From contig OZ024667.1 of assembly GCA_964016415.1 (NCBI GenBank), positions 62,001-126,000 on the forward strand: DNA of 64,000 bases, given 5' to 3'. Position numbers and translations under genes: made by a program. The notes under the pieces were generated by a model, which saw only the letters and a list, made by a program, of their open reading frames with translations, had not been told where the DNA came from and ran no database searches. Of the stretch, positions 17,315-25,512 are shown piece after piece. Source of the stretch: Erwinia sp. GTDB lineage: Bacteria > Pseudomonadota > Gammaproteobacteria > Enterobacterales > Enterobacteriaceae. The first letter of the stretch is position 1; the number at the start of each line of letters is the position of its first letter.

Positions 17315-17674
17315 TTAACACCCAATAAGGCTATTCAACGGAATGCCAAACATTGTATGTAATTTTCTAATCATCGGTAGTGTCAGGTTACGTTTCCGGT
17401 TAAGTACCTCATAGACACGATTCGATTTTCCAATAGCCGGCTCAAGGTCTTTGACGGTCAATTCTTGTTGTTCCATACGGAATTTAATTGCTTCTACGGG
17501 GTCAGGTCCTTCTATTGGATAGTACCTGTTTTCGTATTCATTAATGAGCACACACATAATTTCAAAGAAATCGCCCTCCGGCGTATCGGCGGCAGGCTCA
17601 TTATCAAACATAGGCTCTACGATACGTAATGCGGCTTCATAGTCCTGTTCTGTTTGGATGGGTTTAATTCGCAT
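17315..17674 (-). CDS. higA: HigA antitoxin
   Basis: A 119-residue antitoxin with an N-terminal acidic part (TEQDYEAALRIVEPMFDNEP) and a C-terminal XRE helix-turn-helix (KFRMEQQELTVKDLEPAIGK, NRVYEVLNRKRNLTLPMIRK). This is the layout of chromosomal-type HigA. It lies five bases after the toxin gene on the same strand; the toxin is read first. It represses the operon and blocks HigB. Confidence 0.9.
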   Translation of the reverse strand: MRIKPIQTEQDYEAALRIVEPMFDNEPAADTPEGDFFEIMCVLINEYENRYYPIEGPDPVEAIKFRMEQQELTVKDLEPAIGKSNRVYEVLNRKRNLTLPMIRKLHTMFGIPLNSLIGC

Positions 17675-17679
17675 ACTGG

Positions 17680-17982
17680 TTACTCCAGATTGACAGTTTC
17701 AGCATTTATCTTGTCATATTCTTTATGCGTACCGACAAATTTTATAAGCATCCAACCCCGCTGGTATGCAATGGCAACAATCAGCCGGTAGTCATTTCCT
17801 TTAATGTTGAATACCACACGCTTATTTTTAAGAATGCTGGCACTGCGGTATTGTTCTTTAATCTCAGCAGGCGTTTTCAATTCTGCCTTAGTGGCTTCTT
17901 CTACCCAGGCTTTTAGCGGCTGCTCTGCGTCAGGATTCGCCGTCCAAAAATCCCTTAAAGTTTTGATGGCGATTATTTTCAT
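17680..17982 (-). CDS. higB: HigB toxin (ribosome-dependent mRNA interferase)
   Basis: A 100-residue RelE-superfamily toxin (MKIIAIKTLRDFWTANPDAE, then FNIKGNDYRLIVAIAYQRGW and FVGTHKEYDKINAETV). HigB cleaves mRNA in the ribosomal A site. I chose the start at 17982 because the family begins at this MKII residue; a frame open from 18075 would add 31 unmatched residues. With higA it makes a plasmid-stabilising addiction module next to the partition genes. Confidence 0.9.
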   Translation of the reverse strand: MKIIAIKTLRDFWTANPDAEQPLKAWVEEATKAELKTPAEIKEQYRSASILKNKRVVFNIKGNDYRLIVAIAYQRGWMLIKFVGTHKEYDKINAETVNLE

Positions 17983-18082
17983 ATGGGTATAGTAGTCCCA
18001 TTTCAGGACTGAGGCAACAGCTTTATCCCACTGTGGGACTATTTTTGATAAATCTAGCTGAATATCCAGTGACAAATGTGCA

Positions 18083-18420
18083 AATTAAGGCGTACAAAGG
18101 CCACCAAAGCGCCCCTTTACTATCGAAACACGAACTACCTGACCATCATAACTGGCTTTGCTTCATGCTAATTATGACGTTTATAAGGTGGGTATGGTTT
18201 ACCTCATTGAATTCATGAAAAAATTGTTTAGAGCAGTCTTCTTCATAGCCCTGGTCGCGTCTGGCGTGTAAGTGCAGATTTCGCATGCGAAATTTATTGC
18301 ATATCATTATTGATATGCAAAATGCAAAATGCTAACCTCGCCTGGTACTAAATCCATATCATTTGTCAGGCAGATAGCTGTCCTGACGTCAGGCGTAACG
18401 CCATGCTCAAAGGAGTGTTT
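18083..18420. promoter_or_regulatory. Upstream region of the par operon with one parS site
   Basis: This gap holds a parS-like palindrome (18278-18293), an 18-codon frame starting near 18215 (MKKLFRAVFFIALVASGV) that looks like a lone signal-peptide remnant, and a CCTGACGTCAGG palindrome at about 18382-18393 just before the leader gene. The latter may be an operator; the same 12-mer occurs at about 54823. The par promoter should lie here. Confidence 0.5.
18278..18293. repeat. parS-like palindrome, site 1
   Basis: ATTTCGCATGCGAAAT, a perfect 16-bp palindrome. It is 245 bp upstream of parA. The same 16-mer occurs five times between 18278 and 21349 and is the likely binding site of the ParB at 19389. 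Confidence 0.85.
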
Positions 18421-18519
18421 ATGAAGTATCAGTACGATAATGCCGGTGATTTTTTTCTGCCTTATTCCAATAGCTCCCGCCCCCACTCAAACATTTCGCA
18501 TGCGAAATACCAAGGATAA
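18421..18519 (+). CDS. 32-codon leader frame overlapping a parS site, coupled to parA
   Basis: A short frame (MKYQYDNAGDFFLPYSNSSR, ending KYQG) with AAAGGAG seven bases before its ATG. It ends three bases before the parA start, and parS site 2 lies inside its last third. The good ribosome site and tight junction suggest that it is translated and couples to parA. It may instead be an unselected frame across the centromere. Confidence 0.45.
   Translation: MKYQYDNAGDFFLPYSNSSRPHSNISHAKYQG
18493..18508. repeat. parS-like palindrome, site 2
   Basis: ATTTCGCATGCGAAAT, 15 bases upstream of the parA ATG and next to its AAGGA ribosome site. ParB bound here should repress parA translation or transcription. 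Confidence 0.85.
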
Positions 18520-18522
18520 ACT

Positions 18523-19389
18523 ATGAGTCTTAAAATCGGTTCGGCAGGCAAGTTTATCGTCGTATGCAATCAGAAAGGCGGGATAGTTAAATCACAGTCT
18601 ACAGCTGAGATTGCTTACAGCCTTCGTAAAGCCGGCTTCAGAACGTTGGAAATAGATATGGACTGGACCACCGGTTTAACGGAAAGAGCGTTCCCTGATG
18701 GTTTACCTGCTGAAATTGAGCGTGAACCTCTGAGCAACACGTTCTCGCCGGGTGAAGCTAATACCTATCAACTTTACTTTCCAGATACCATCATCAGCCC
18801 GGTGGAGTTACCTGATGGCCGCTTTTTCATCGGGGCCACAAGTGAGTTAAATGAAATCAACTATCGTAACTCGGACTGCATGTTCGATTTCCGTGATCGT
18901 ATTGAACAACTTAAAACTGAGTTTGATTTTATAATCGCAGATTCAGCGCCGTCTTACTCTAACGTAATGGTGAGTGCGCATATGGCTGCTGACTATCTTC
19001 TGATTCCAACGTTGCTCGAAAAACAATCCAGAAACGGTGTCGGTAAGCAGCTCGCCTACATGCAGAAGATTAAGAAAAACTACAATCCTGCGCTTAAATT
19101 TTTGGGTACGTATGTGACCCAGACTCAGGTTAAAAACTACAAGAAACCTTTGAAAGAAGGTTACCTGGGGCCAATTGATACACTTAATCTCAATCTGTTG
19201 ATCGAAATTCTTGAGGAGAAGGGGTATTCCGAGGACCTCATCCTCGCTTATATTTCCTTTGTTCCCGCTGCAGCAAAAGAGGCCATTGAGCTGGGACTTT
19301 CATTCTACGAGTATGATCCATCATGCCTTCCGGCAATCCAGTACGCTGAGATGACTCAGCAGATCATATCAACTGTCGGAGAGAACTGA
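18523..19389 (+). CDS. parA: ParA-type partition ATPase
   Basis: A 288-residue Walker-type ATPase of plasmid partition. The P-loop is VCNQKGGIVKSQSTAEIA (about residues 14-31). The usual KGGVGKT is changed to KGGIVKS, keeping both lysines but losing one glycine, which is unusual. LEIDMDWTTGLTERAF follows as the A' region and DFIIADSAPSYSNVM as Walker B. There is no N-terminal HTH. ParA should form gradients on the nucleoid that pull ParB-parS complexes apart. It overlaps parB by one base (TGATG). Confidence 0.9.
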   Translation: MSLKIGSAGKFIVVCNQKGGIVKSQSTAEIAYSLRKAGFRTLEIDMDWTTGLTERAFPDGLPAEIEREPLSNTFSPGEANTYQLYFPDTIISPVELPDGRFFIGATSELNEINYRNSDCMFDFRDRIEQLKTEFDFIIADSAPSYSNVMVSAHMAADYLLIPTLLEKQSRNGVGKQLAYMQKIKKNYNPALKFLGTYVTQTQVKNYKKPLKEGYLGPIDTLNLNLLIEILEEKGYSEDLILAYISFVPAAAKEAIELGLSFYEYDPSCLPAIQYAEMTQQIISTVGEN

Positions 19390-20420
19390 TGGCTAAAAAA
19401 CCCTTCATGATAAGGCTGTCAGCACAGCAGGGAAAACGTAAAGCTAATAGCGTTGTGACCGATATTGAACAGGTCATTACGAATAAGCAGCCCGACCCGG
19501 AGAAACACGACTCTAACGCTCATCACATCATGGCAGAAATTTCCCGACCGGATGTAGAGCCTGAAGGGCAGATTATACGCGTCGACATAAATCTCGTTTA
19601 TGCCACTGAGCAGGTACGTCCGGAAGAAGATTTTGACGAAGATGTCATAAAGGGCATGACTGAGACATACGATTCACTTGGCATGCTGACACCCCCAAGA
19701 TGTTTTCCCCGTGACCGGAAGGGTTACAGGATATGGATGGGTGAGACACGCGTCAGAGCAGCCAGAAAGCGTGGTGATACTCAGATAGACATCTATGTAG
19801 GTAAGCCACCTAAAAATGATAAAGACCGCATACTTGGCCAGCTCATTGAAAACCTGCAGCAATCGGGATTGAAGCCTCTGGCTACAGCTAAGGGGTTTAG
19901 TGAGTTAAAACAAAATTACGGTATGACTGGTGAGCAAATTGCGAAGGCTATGGGAAAGCCTACTTCTTTCGTCAGTAAGCATCTTCGACTAATCAGTGCT
20001 CCAGAAACCATTACATCCTTGATACAGGATAAGGTGACATCAGACATTGACCTTGCCTATACGCTCATTCAGATTCATGAAAAGGCACCTGAAGAAGCTG
20101 AGAGACTTATTGTTGACGCCCGGTCTGAAGGCATCAGCCGTGCCAGAGTCGTAAGCGTTCTTAATGACATAAAAGAAGGGCGACAGGACGACATTTCGCA
20201 TGCGAAATCTGGTAAAAAAAACCGGCCACACAAGCCTGATTCAGGTAAGCGTTCACGGGGCGAAATATGGCAGGTCGTCATAATTTTAGATGGCTGCGAG
20301 GGTACAATTCTCACTGACAGAGCGCCTAAAAGTGATGGGAAAATCTGGGTTAGCCTTAACGATAAGACAGTATGTGTTGATCCAGGTCTGCTTAAAATCA
20401 CCGGGTTAAAGCCTGCGTAA
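19389..20420 (+). CDS. parB: ParB centromere-binding protein
   Basis: A 343-residue ParB/KorB-type protein. The N-terminal ParB domain holds RVDINLVYATEQVRPEEDF and GETRVRAARKR (118-128, the CTP-binding GERR-type motif, here with Thr). The helix-turn-helix is LATAKGFSELKQNYGMTGEQ through IAKAMGKPTSFVSKHLRLI (164-202). The C-terminal part should dimerise. It should bind the five nearby palindromes. One of these (20193-20208) lies within its own coding region, in codons for DISHAKS. It overlaps both neighbours by one base. Confidence 0.92.
   Translation: MAKKPFMIRLSAQQGKRKANSVVTDIEQVITNKQPDPEKHDSNAHHIMAEISRPDVEPEGQIIRVDINLVYATEQVRPEEDFDEDVIKGMTETYDSLGMLTPPRCFPRDRKGYRIWMGETRVRAARKRGDTQIDIYVGKPPKNDKDRILGQLIENLQQSGLKPLATAKGFSELKQNYGMTGEQIAKAMGKPTSFVSKHLRLISAPETITSLIQDKVTSDIDLAYTLIQIHEKAPEEAERLIVDARSEGISRARVVSVLNDIKEGRQDDISHAKSGKKNRPHKPDSGKRSRGEIWQVVIILDGCEGTILTDRAPKSDGKIWVSLNDKTVCVDPGLLKITGLKPA
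20193..20208. repeat. parS-like palindrome, site 3, inside parB
   Basis: ATTTCGCATGCGAAAT within parB codons 268-274, in the linker after the DNA-binding domain. Confidence 0.85.
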
Positions 20421-20857
20421 TGAAGACGACACCTTTCACCAGGATGGCCTCACTCTTTCGTGGCCATATCGTCAAATTGTGGGCGCTTACGCAGACAGAC
20501 TCACCTTCAGTCGTAGCTGAAAAGCTAACTGCAGCTGCGTTAACGCTGGGGTTTATAGTCCGGACAAGACCAGTTCCCGGAACATCACTTGCTGAATGGG
20601 CTCTTAAGCCAGAAACGACACCGTACTGGGCTGCACAAACAGCCCTTACACTAATGCTTGAATCCGGATGGGTACCCGTGTCATCTGTTGAATGGTGTGG
20701 TACGGCTGCATTATTTTACAGAATCAATAAACAGAGCTCGCTGGATGAACTTTTACAATGTTTGCCGTCTGTTCTGGATAAATCTGTCGCAGCGGGCTGG
20801 TTAGCCGCTGCCATTGAAGAAGATGCTTTTTACCGATCGGGTGGGAAAACGAAATGA
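20420..20857 (+). CDS. Third gene of the par operon, unknown function
   Basis: A 145-residue protein with no recognised domain (LTAAALTLGFIVRTRPVPGT, WAAQTALTLMLESGWVPVSS). It overlaps parB by one base (TAATG) and the next gene by four (ATGA), so it is made from the parAB transcript. A role in partition or replication control is suggested by position only. Confidence 0.75.
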   Translation: MKTTPFTRMASLFRGHIVKLWALTQTDSPSVVAEKLTAAALTLGFIVRTRPVPGTSLAEWALKPETTPYWAAQTALTLMLESGWVPVSSVEWCGTAALFYRINKQSSLDELLQCLPSVLDKSVAAGWLAAAIEEDAFYRSGGKTK

Positions 20858-21177
20858 ATTTTCGGGACCTTGATGTTGTGATCGCGAATTCACGTCGACG
20901 TTCAATAGCCTCATCCCTGATAGCATGCCTCCTCGATGCTGCAGATTCCGGAGTGGATGGAATTGATCTGGATGATTTCGAAAAAGAAACTTGTCTGATC
21001 CGTAATAATATAACGAGCGTAGCAGGGTATCTTCAAAAGCAGGGAGTTATTAATATTCTGTACTACAGAGATAATACTGAGCATCGTAACTATGTCCTGG
21101 TAAACACATTTGGACGCTGGGCAAAACAGCACTACGAACTAACGTCTGCCATTAAAAACCTCTTCAACCGCTCATAA
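20854..21177 (+). CDS. Fourth gene of the par operon, possible winged-helix protein
   Basis: A 107-residue protein. SSLIACLLDAADSGVDGIDL, CLIRNNITSVAGYLQKQGVI and VLVNTFGRWAKQHYEL look like a winged-helix DNA-binding fold with a beta hairpin, but no family is recognised. It ends 28 bases before parS site 4, and a DNA-binding role near the centromere is plausible. Confidence 0.7.
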   Translation: MNFRDLDVVIANSRRRSIASSLIACLLDAADSGVDGIDLDDFEKETCLIRNNITSVAGYLQKQGVINILYYRDNTEHRNYVLVNTFGRWAKQHYELTSAIKNLFNRS

Positions 21178-21205
21178 CGCTAAAACAAACAAAGTTAATC
21201 TGAAC

Positions 21206-21221
21206 ATTTCGCATGCGAAAT
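21206..21221. repeat. parS-like palindrome, site 4
   Basis: ATTTCGCATGCGAAAT in the extended palindrome AACATTTCGCATGCGAAATG plus TT. It is shared with site 5 over at least 22 bases. Confidence 0.85.
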
Positions 21222-21333
21222 GTTTTGATAATGGATAGCGTCAGCCTTTATGAAATGGTCACGGTCACCCCAGCCCTTTGAGCTTCAGACACATCAGTTC
21301 TGACTGGACTACCTGCTGAACTTCATACTCAAC

Positions 21334-21349
21334 ATTTCGCATGCGAAAT
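21334..21349. repeat. parS-like palindrome, site 5
   Basis: ATTTCGCATGCGAAAT, 50 bases from the end of umuC and 128 bases from site 4, in the same AACATTTCGC...GCGAAATGTTTTG context. Confidence 0.85.
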
Positions 21350-21398
21350 GTTTTGTTAATCAGTCCGTGAGTTTTCACGAGACGGTTACAGGCGTCCC

Positions 21399-22673
21399 CT
21401 ATCCTATTCTGGCTTTCGGTATATCCGTCCATCTTGTCGTCCATGCCGGGGACAGCATATCCCTCTTCATTTGCCACGCCGGACTGATACCCTGACCGGC
21501 GAACCAGACATGGCCGAGAGCAGAGCCATTGATTTTGTCGAGAACCTGCATCAGTTGCTCTGCGTTAGCATGTGGCTTTACGTCGTCGAACAGGCCCAGC
21601 TGCGTTACGGAACTGTTGCTGAAATCGTTGAGCATGATGCCCGCTTTTGCATACCGGTGACCGGGCCGCCAGATTTTATCCAGGCTTCTGACAGCGGCGG
21701 CAATGATATCCCGCGTATCATACGTAGCCAGTATCAGCTTTTCTCCCGAGGCATTAGCATAATAGGGTTCAGAAGGATTGAACGGGGATGTTTTGATGAA
21801 GACGGAAACATGTCTGCAGTACTGCCGTTCTTCCCTGAGTTTTTCGCCGGCACGCTGTGCATACCGGCAAATTGCCTGTCTCATTTCATCATAGGTATCG
21901 ACACGCTGACCAAAGCTGCGACTGCAAACGATCTGTTGTTTGGCCGGGGGGGCGTCTTCCAGCGTGATACACGGTTCACCACTCAGCTCTCTGACCGTTC
22001 GCTCCAGAACGACACTGAATGTTTTCCTGATATATGCCGGATTCGCGCGGGACAGCTGCAGTGCGGTGGTAATACCCATCGTGTTGAGCTTTTTAGCAAT
22101 CCGGCGCCCGACACCCCAGACCTCTTCAACAGGTTGCAGCGATAACAATTTCTCTGTCCTGCGGGGATTACCCTGCGTTAACGCCAGAACACCACCAAAC
22201 TGCGGCCATTCTTTTGATGCCCACTGCGCGGATTTTGCCAGCGTTTTGGATATGCCCATGCCAACGCCGACAGTCAGTCCGGTATGCGCATACACTGTTT
22301 TTCTGACCTGCCTGCCAAAATCCTCAAAAGCAATACAGCTGTCTATCCGGCTGATATCCAGAAAACATTCATCGATAGAATAGATTTCAGCGCGGGGAGC
22401 GAGACTCTCAAGCACGTTCATAACGCGGGAAGACATGCTTGCATATAATTCGTAATTGCTTGAGAAGGTGAAAACCTTTTCAGGCAACGGCAGTTCTTTC
22501 AGCTGAAACCAGGGCATGCCCATTTTTATTCCGAGTTTTTTTGCCGGCCCGCTGCGTGCAATTACACAGCCGTCAATATTACTCAGAATAACAACCGCTT
22601 TCCCTTTCAAATCGGGCCTGAATACCTGCTCGCACGACGCATAGAAGCTGTTAACATCAGCCAGGGCAAACAT
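21399..22673 (-). CDS. umuC: UmuC/RulB-type DNA polymerase V catalytic subunit, copy 1
   Basis: A 424-residue Y-family translesion polymerase. [20 protein letters not shown] holds the first catalytic Asp, [11 protein letters not shown] the nucleotide-contacting block ([11 protein letters not shown] is usual, so one Asn is Ile here), and YSIDECFLDI the Asp-Glu pair. [20 protein letters not shown] and GVGRRIAKKLNTMGI are the thumb/HhH parts. It bypasses UV lesions with UmuD'2. The start at 22673 is one base after the umuD stop; the upstream extension of the frame is umuD sequence. Controlled by the LexA box at 23117. Confidence 0.92.
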   Translation of the reverse strand: MFALADVNSFYASCEQVFRPDLKGKAVVILSNIDGCVIARSGPAKKLGIKMGMPWFQLKELPLPEKVFTFSSNYELYASMSSRVMNVLESLAPRAEIYSIDECFLDISRIDSCIAFEDFGRQVRKTVYAHTGLTVGVGMGISKTLAKSAQWASKEWPQFGGVLALTQGNPRRTEKLLSLQPVEEVWGVGRRIAKKLNTMGITTALQLSRANPAYIRKTFSVVLERTVRELSGEPCITLEDAPPAKQQIVCSRSFGQRVDTYDEMRQAICRYAQRAGEKLREERQYCRHVSVFIKTSPFNPSEPYYANASGEKLILATYDTRDIIAAAVRSLDKIWRPGHRYAKAGIMLNDFSNSSVTQLGLFDDVKPHANAEQLMQVLDKINGSALGHVWFAGQGISPAWQMKRDMLSPAWTTRWTDIPKARIG

Positions 22674-22674
22674 A

Positions 22675-23097
22675 TCAGCGCCGCGTCGTATGTACGAAGT
22701 GAATGACCACGCCAAATATTTCAAGTGTGTCCGGGTCCGGAAATAGTGTCGGAAAGCTGGCATTCATCGGCCTGAGAGCAAGTCGCGGACGCGTCTGCAG
22801 CTGCTTTACAGTAAATTCTCCGTCAACCGAGGCAATAACAATATCGCCATGTTCCGGTGTAAGAGATTTATCCACGACCAGAAGATCACCGTCTTTCATG
22901 CCTGCGTCATTCATGCTGTGGCCGGAGGCACGAAGAAAATAGGTCGCAGAGGGATGGCGGATGCAATAGTCATTAAGATCCAGTTCCGCCTCAACATAAT
23001 CCTGCGCAGGCGATGGAAAGCCGGCAGGGCAGCGTTCGGTGAACAGGGGAATTTTTAGCCTCGCCGGGCTTACTGCTGTAGTAAAAGAAACAAACAT
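22675..23097 (-). CDS. umuD: UmuD/RulA-type protein, copy 1
   Basis: A 140-residue LexA-fold self-cleaving protein. The cleavage region is [17 protein letters not shown] with Ala-Gly at the scissile position, as in MucA. The catalytic Ser is in [11 protein letters not shown] and the Lys in DGEFTVKQL. After RecA-stimulated self-cleavage it forms UmuD'2C. The start at 23097 has AGGA nine bases upstream; an ATG at 23106 lies inside that site. First gene of the SOS-regulated pair. Confidence 0.92.
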   Translation of the reverse strand: MFVSFTTAVSPARLKIPLFTERCPAGFPSPAQDYVEAELDLNDYCIRHPSATYFLRASGHSMNDAGMKDGDLLVVDKSLTPEHGDIVIASVDGEFTVKQLQTRPRLALRPMNASFPTLFPDPDTLEIFGVVIHFVHTTRR

Positions 23098-23116
23098 AAA
23101 AATCATCCTGATATAA

Positions 23117-23132
23117 CTGTATTTATATACAG
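23117..23132 (-). promoter_or_regulatory. LexA box of umuDC copy 1
   Basis: CTGTATTTATATACAG (CTG-N10-CAG), flanked A...T as in the consensus TACTGTATATATATACAGTA. It lies 20 bases upstream of the umuD start, in the right place to block transcription until SOS induction. Confidence 0.9.
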
Positions 23133-23210
23133 TATTATTGTTGGGGTTAGCAGGTATGCAAGATGATTCTTAGATAGTTTTGTCAACGCGCTGCAATGCT
23201 CACATTAAGG

Positions 23211-23219
23211 TTATCCACA
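23211..23219 (+). promoter_or_regulatory. DnaA box-like site
   Basis: TTATCCACA, a perfect consensus DnaA box, in GGTTATCCACAAAAACGGGG with a reversed partial copy (GGGGATAACC) 12 bases on. A single box with no iterons or rep gene near it does not make an origin; it may be chance. Confidence 0.4.
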
Positions 23220-23284
23220 AAAACGGGGGATAACCCTGTGAGAAAGACCTGCCAGACCCTTAATTATGACTGTCCGGTGATGAC

Positions 23285-23545
23285 CTCCGTGCCGCTACTG
23301 TAGCCGGGCCGCTTCGAATGCAAGGGTCCGCTCCGCCGGTGTCCTCACCCGGTCGCAGTCAATTCAAAGGTATTACCCGCTGTCTTCCCGTCGTTTTCCG
23401 TCTCAATTTTCGCCGTCAAACAGTTCAGTCAGCGTCTGCTTTTTACTGCGCTGCGGCCTGCTGCACCGCCCCTGCATTCTCCGCTTTTCGCCCGGCTGTC
23501 GAATCGGCACGGCGTAACTGGCGCCGCATTTGAAAAAGGAGAACT
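23285..23545. repeat. Leading-region non-coding repeat R4
   Basis: A GC-rich unit with GTAGCCGGGCCGCTTCGAATG, CACCCGGTCGCAGT, CGTCTTCCCGTCGTTTTCCG, TCAATTTTCGCCGTCAAACAG, CTCCGCTTTTCGCCCGGCTG and TCGGCACGGCGTAA. The same blocks in the same order recur in R5 (26820-27170). It precedes the orphan methylase gene by a few bases. Confidence 0.7.
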
Positions 23546-23548
23546 AAC

Positions 23549-24224
23549 ATGTCCCAATTTATCCGGGGTGATTGTGTCCGTATTATGTCCGGCCTTCCGG
23601 ATAAGGCTGTTAATTTAATTCTGACCGATCCGCCCTATCTCGTCGGTTTCCGTGACCGCCAGCGCCGGACCATCGCCGGCGATAAACAGATGAATGGCTA
23701 CAACCTGCCTGCTGTGAGATGTATCGCGTGCTGAAAAAAGATTCGCTGATGGTGAGCTTTTACGGCTGGAATCGCATTGATCGTTTTATGGCTGCCTGGA
23801 AAAAGCGGGATTCAGTGTTGTTGGCCACCTGGTTTTTACTAAAACCTATACATCAAAGTCTGCCTGGGTTGGCTACCGCCATGAGTGTACTTATCTGCTG
23901 GCTAAAGGCCGTCCGCCCCTGCCGCAAAACTCGTTGCCGGACGTTCTGGGCTGGAAATACAGCGGTAACAGGCATCACCCAACTGAAAAACCCGTAACCA
24001 GCCTGCAACCGCTGTTCGAGTCTTTCACACATCCGGGGGCGATTGTGCTCGACCCCTTCGCCGGCAGTGGCTCCACCTGCGTAGCCGCCCTGCGATCTGG
24101 TCGTCGCTACATTGGTATCAAACTGCTGGAGCAGTACCACCGGATCGGACAGCAACGTCTGGCCGCCGTCCGACGCGCCATGCAGTACCCGGCCGCTAAT
24201 GACGGGTTCCCGGAGGCCGCGTAG
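23549..24224 (+). pseudogene. Orphan adenine DNA methylase, two frameshifts
   Basis: A plasmid-type D12/N6-adenine or N4-cytosine methylase of about 227 residues. The start (MSQFIRGDCVRIMSGLPDKA) holds the catalytic motif TDPPYL, and the end holds TEKPVTSLQPLFESFTHPGA and the SAM motif LDPFAGSGSTCVAAL. One base lost near 23690 (frame for EWLQPAC) and one A gained in the run at 23800-23804 (AWKKRDSV for AWKKAGFSV) split it into three frames. The two shifts compensate in number but not in frame between them. Such solitary methylases protect entering plasmid DNA; this one is probably dead unless the indels are sequencing errors. Confidence 0.85.
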
Positions 24225-24445
24225 TGAACTATGCAGGACACGAAAAACTCCGCGCTGAAATAGCGGAAGTTGCCAACAACATGTGTGACCTGCGGGCGAC
24301 GCTGAACGGGATAGAGCACCGCTATCGCTTCGATTCCGGTGTACTGGCAGAACGTCTGACTCGCCAGACCCTTTCCCGCATCAACACCCTGCTTATGGCG
24401 GCCTACAACGAAATCCTTGAGCTGGACGCCTGCTTTAAGGGCTGA
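24224..24445 (+). CDS. Small helical plasmid protein
   Basis: A 73-residue protein from a GTG overlapping the methylase stop (TAGTG). It is helical and charged (HEKLRAEIAEVANNMCDLRA, LSRINTLLMAAYNEILELDA). Conserved position between the methylase and the DUF1380 gene suggests a leading-region operon; function unknown. Confidence 0.65.
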   Translation: MNYAGHEKLRAEIAEVANNMCDLRATLNGIEHRYRFDSGVLAERLTRQTLSRINTLLMAAYNEILELDACFKG

Positions 24446-24455
24446 GGAGAGAAAC

Positions 24456-24902
24456 ATGTACGGAACCTGTGGAAAAACCCTTTGCCGGTTGTTGCATGAG
24501 CAATATCCCGCAGAAACACCGCTGAACCTCATAATCTGGTCCCGGGCGGATATCGAAGTACTGGCCGACGGAATGGACTATACCGTTTCGGAACAGGACA
24601 CAAGGGCGGTACTTGCGTGTATAGACTCCATTTCGGAGGAACAACAGCTTGAGTCCGGCGTATCTGCCGCTGCCGTAATGGAACTGATTGGGCAGGTGAA
24701 ACAGACCATCCCGGCAGTAATGGTGCCCGCTGACCTGCTTGAAACCCTGCTGACCACTGCCGAGCAGGCGTTATGGTATAGGGAATGGACCGCCAGGGAT
24801 GAGAACCATCCGGTGCCGGAAAGCGTAACCCGTCGGCTCGCTGATGCGGCGAAAGTTCGCGCCTTATTCCGGGTGAGCCTCCGCGCAGGTGGTTGGATTT
24901 AA
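24456..24902 (+). CDS. DUF1380-family plasmid protein
   Basis: A 148-residue protein of the DUF1380 type common in F-like leading regions: LLHEQYPAETPLNLIIWSRA, DIEVLADGMDYTVSEQDTRA, ESGVSAAAVMELIGQV and PADLLETLLTTAEQALWYRE. Function unknown. The start at 24456 has GAGGAGAG six bases upstream. It is the third gene of the methylase group. Confidence 0.85.
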   Translation: MYGTCGKTLCRLLHEQYPAETPLNLIIWSRADIEVLADGMDYTVSEQDTRAVLACIDSISEEQQLESGVSAAAVMELIGQVKQTIPAVMVPADLLETLLTTAEQALWYREWTARDENHPVPESVTRRLADAAKVRALFRVSLRAGGWI

Positions 24903-25106
24903 GCCTGCTACACGAGGTCATGGCAGAGGCGCGTAAGGATAGCCGCCTCATCCATAATGCCCTGCCAGCAGTGCGGTCAGTGTAGCGAACAGCAGAGAGC
25001 GGTCGCTCCCTGAATCAACAGCGGTAAAAATTCGCGTGTTGCTGAAAAAATGAAATTAACACGCCGCCAGGCGGCGTGTAGTAACCCCTTTCGGAAGGTA
25101 CCCGTT

Positions 25107-25337
25107 ATGCAGGAAATCACCATATTGCACGCTCTTGTTATGCGCCGTGCGCGCGATTTGATTACGAATTGTGGCTGGCCAGATCATACCGACGTTGTTC
25201 AGCGTGATCCGGAAAATAAACCGGGATGGATAAGCATTTATGCGCGTCTGGATGCGGCAAACATCGTTCGACTGCTTCCTTTGTTTTGTACCGGTGAAGT
25301 ATCCGCAGAGCTGCACAGTGCTGTGACAAAAATGTAA
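25107..25337 (+). CDS. Small plasmid protein, 76 aa
   Basis: A 76-residue protein (MQEITILHALVMRRARDLIT then NCGWPDHTDVVQRDPENKPG) with no recognised domain. The start at 25107 is preferred because TCGGAAGG lies ten bases upstream; a frame from 25050 would add unmatched residues. It stands between DUF1380 and the membrane protein gene. Confidence 0.6.
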   Translation: MQEITILHALVMRRARDLITNCGWPDHTDVVQRDPENKPGWISIYARLDAANIVRLLPLFCTGEVSAELHSAVTKM

Positions 25338-25512
25338 GCGTCTCACCTGCACCGTCTTGCGCTTTGTAGTATCGGTTCGGCCCACCTCACTCTGACAGCA
25401 CAGGTGATGCTTATTTCGTTTAATCGGCTTTAAGTACCCATATTTTCTACTAAGATTAATCTGGGCGTGGATTAATCCCGTCTTTTCATTAGTTTTCTAA
25501 ATGGAGATTAAA

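Noticed and set aside
18215..18271. An 18-codon signal-peptide-like frame (MKKLFRAVFFIALVASGV)
   Set aside because: Too short for a functional protein and without a mature part; kept only as a possible remnant in the par upstream region.
23211..23219. Replication origin suggested by a DnaA box
   Set aside because: A single box without iterons, an AT-rich unwinding element or a rep gene is insufficient.
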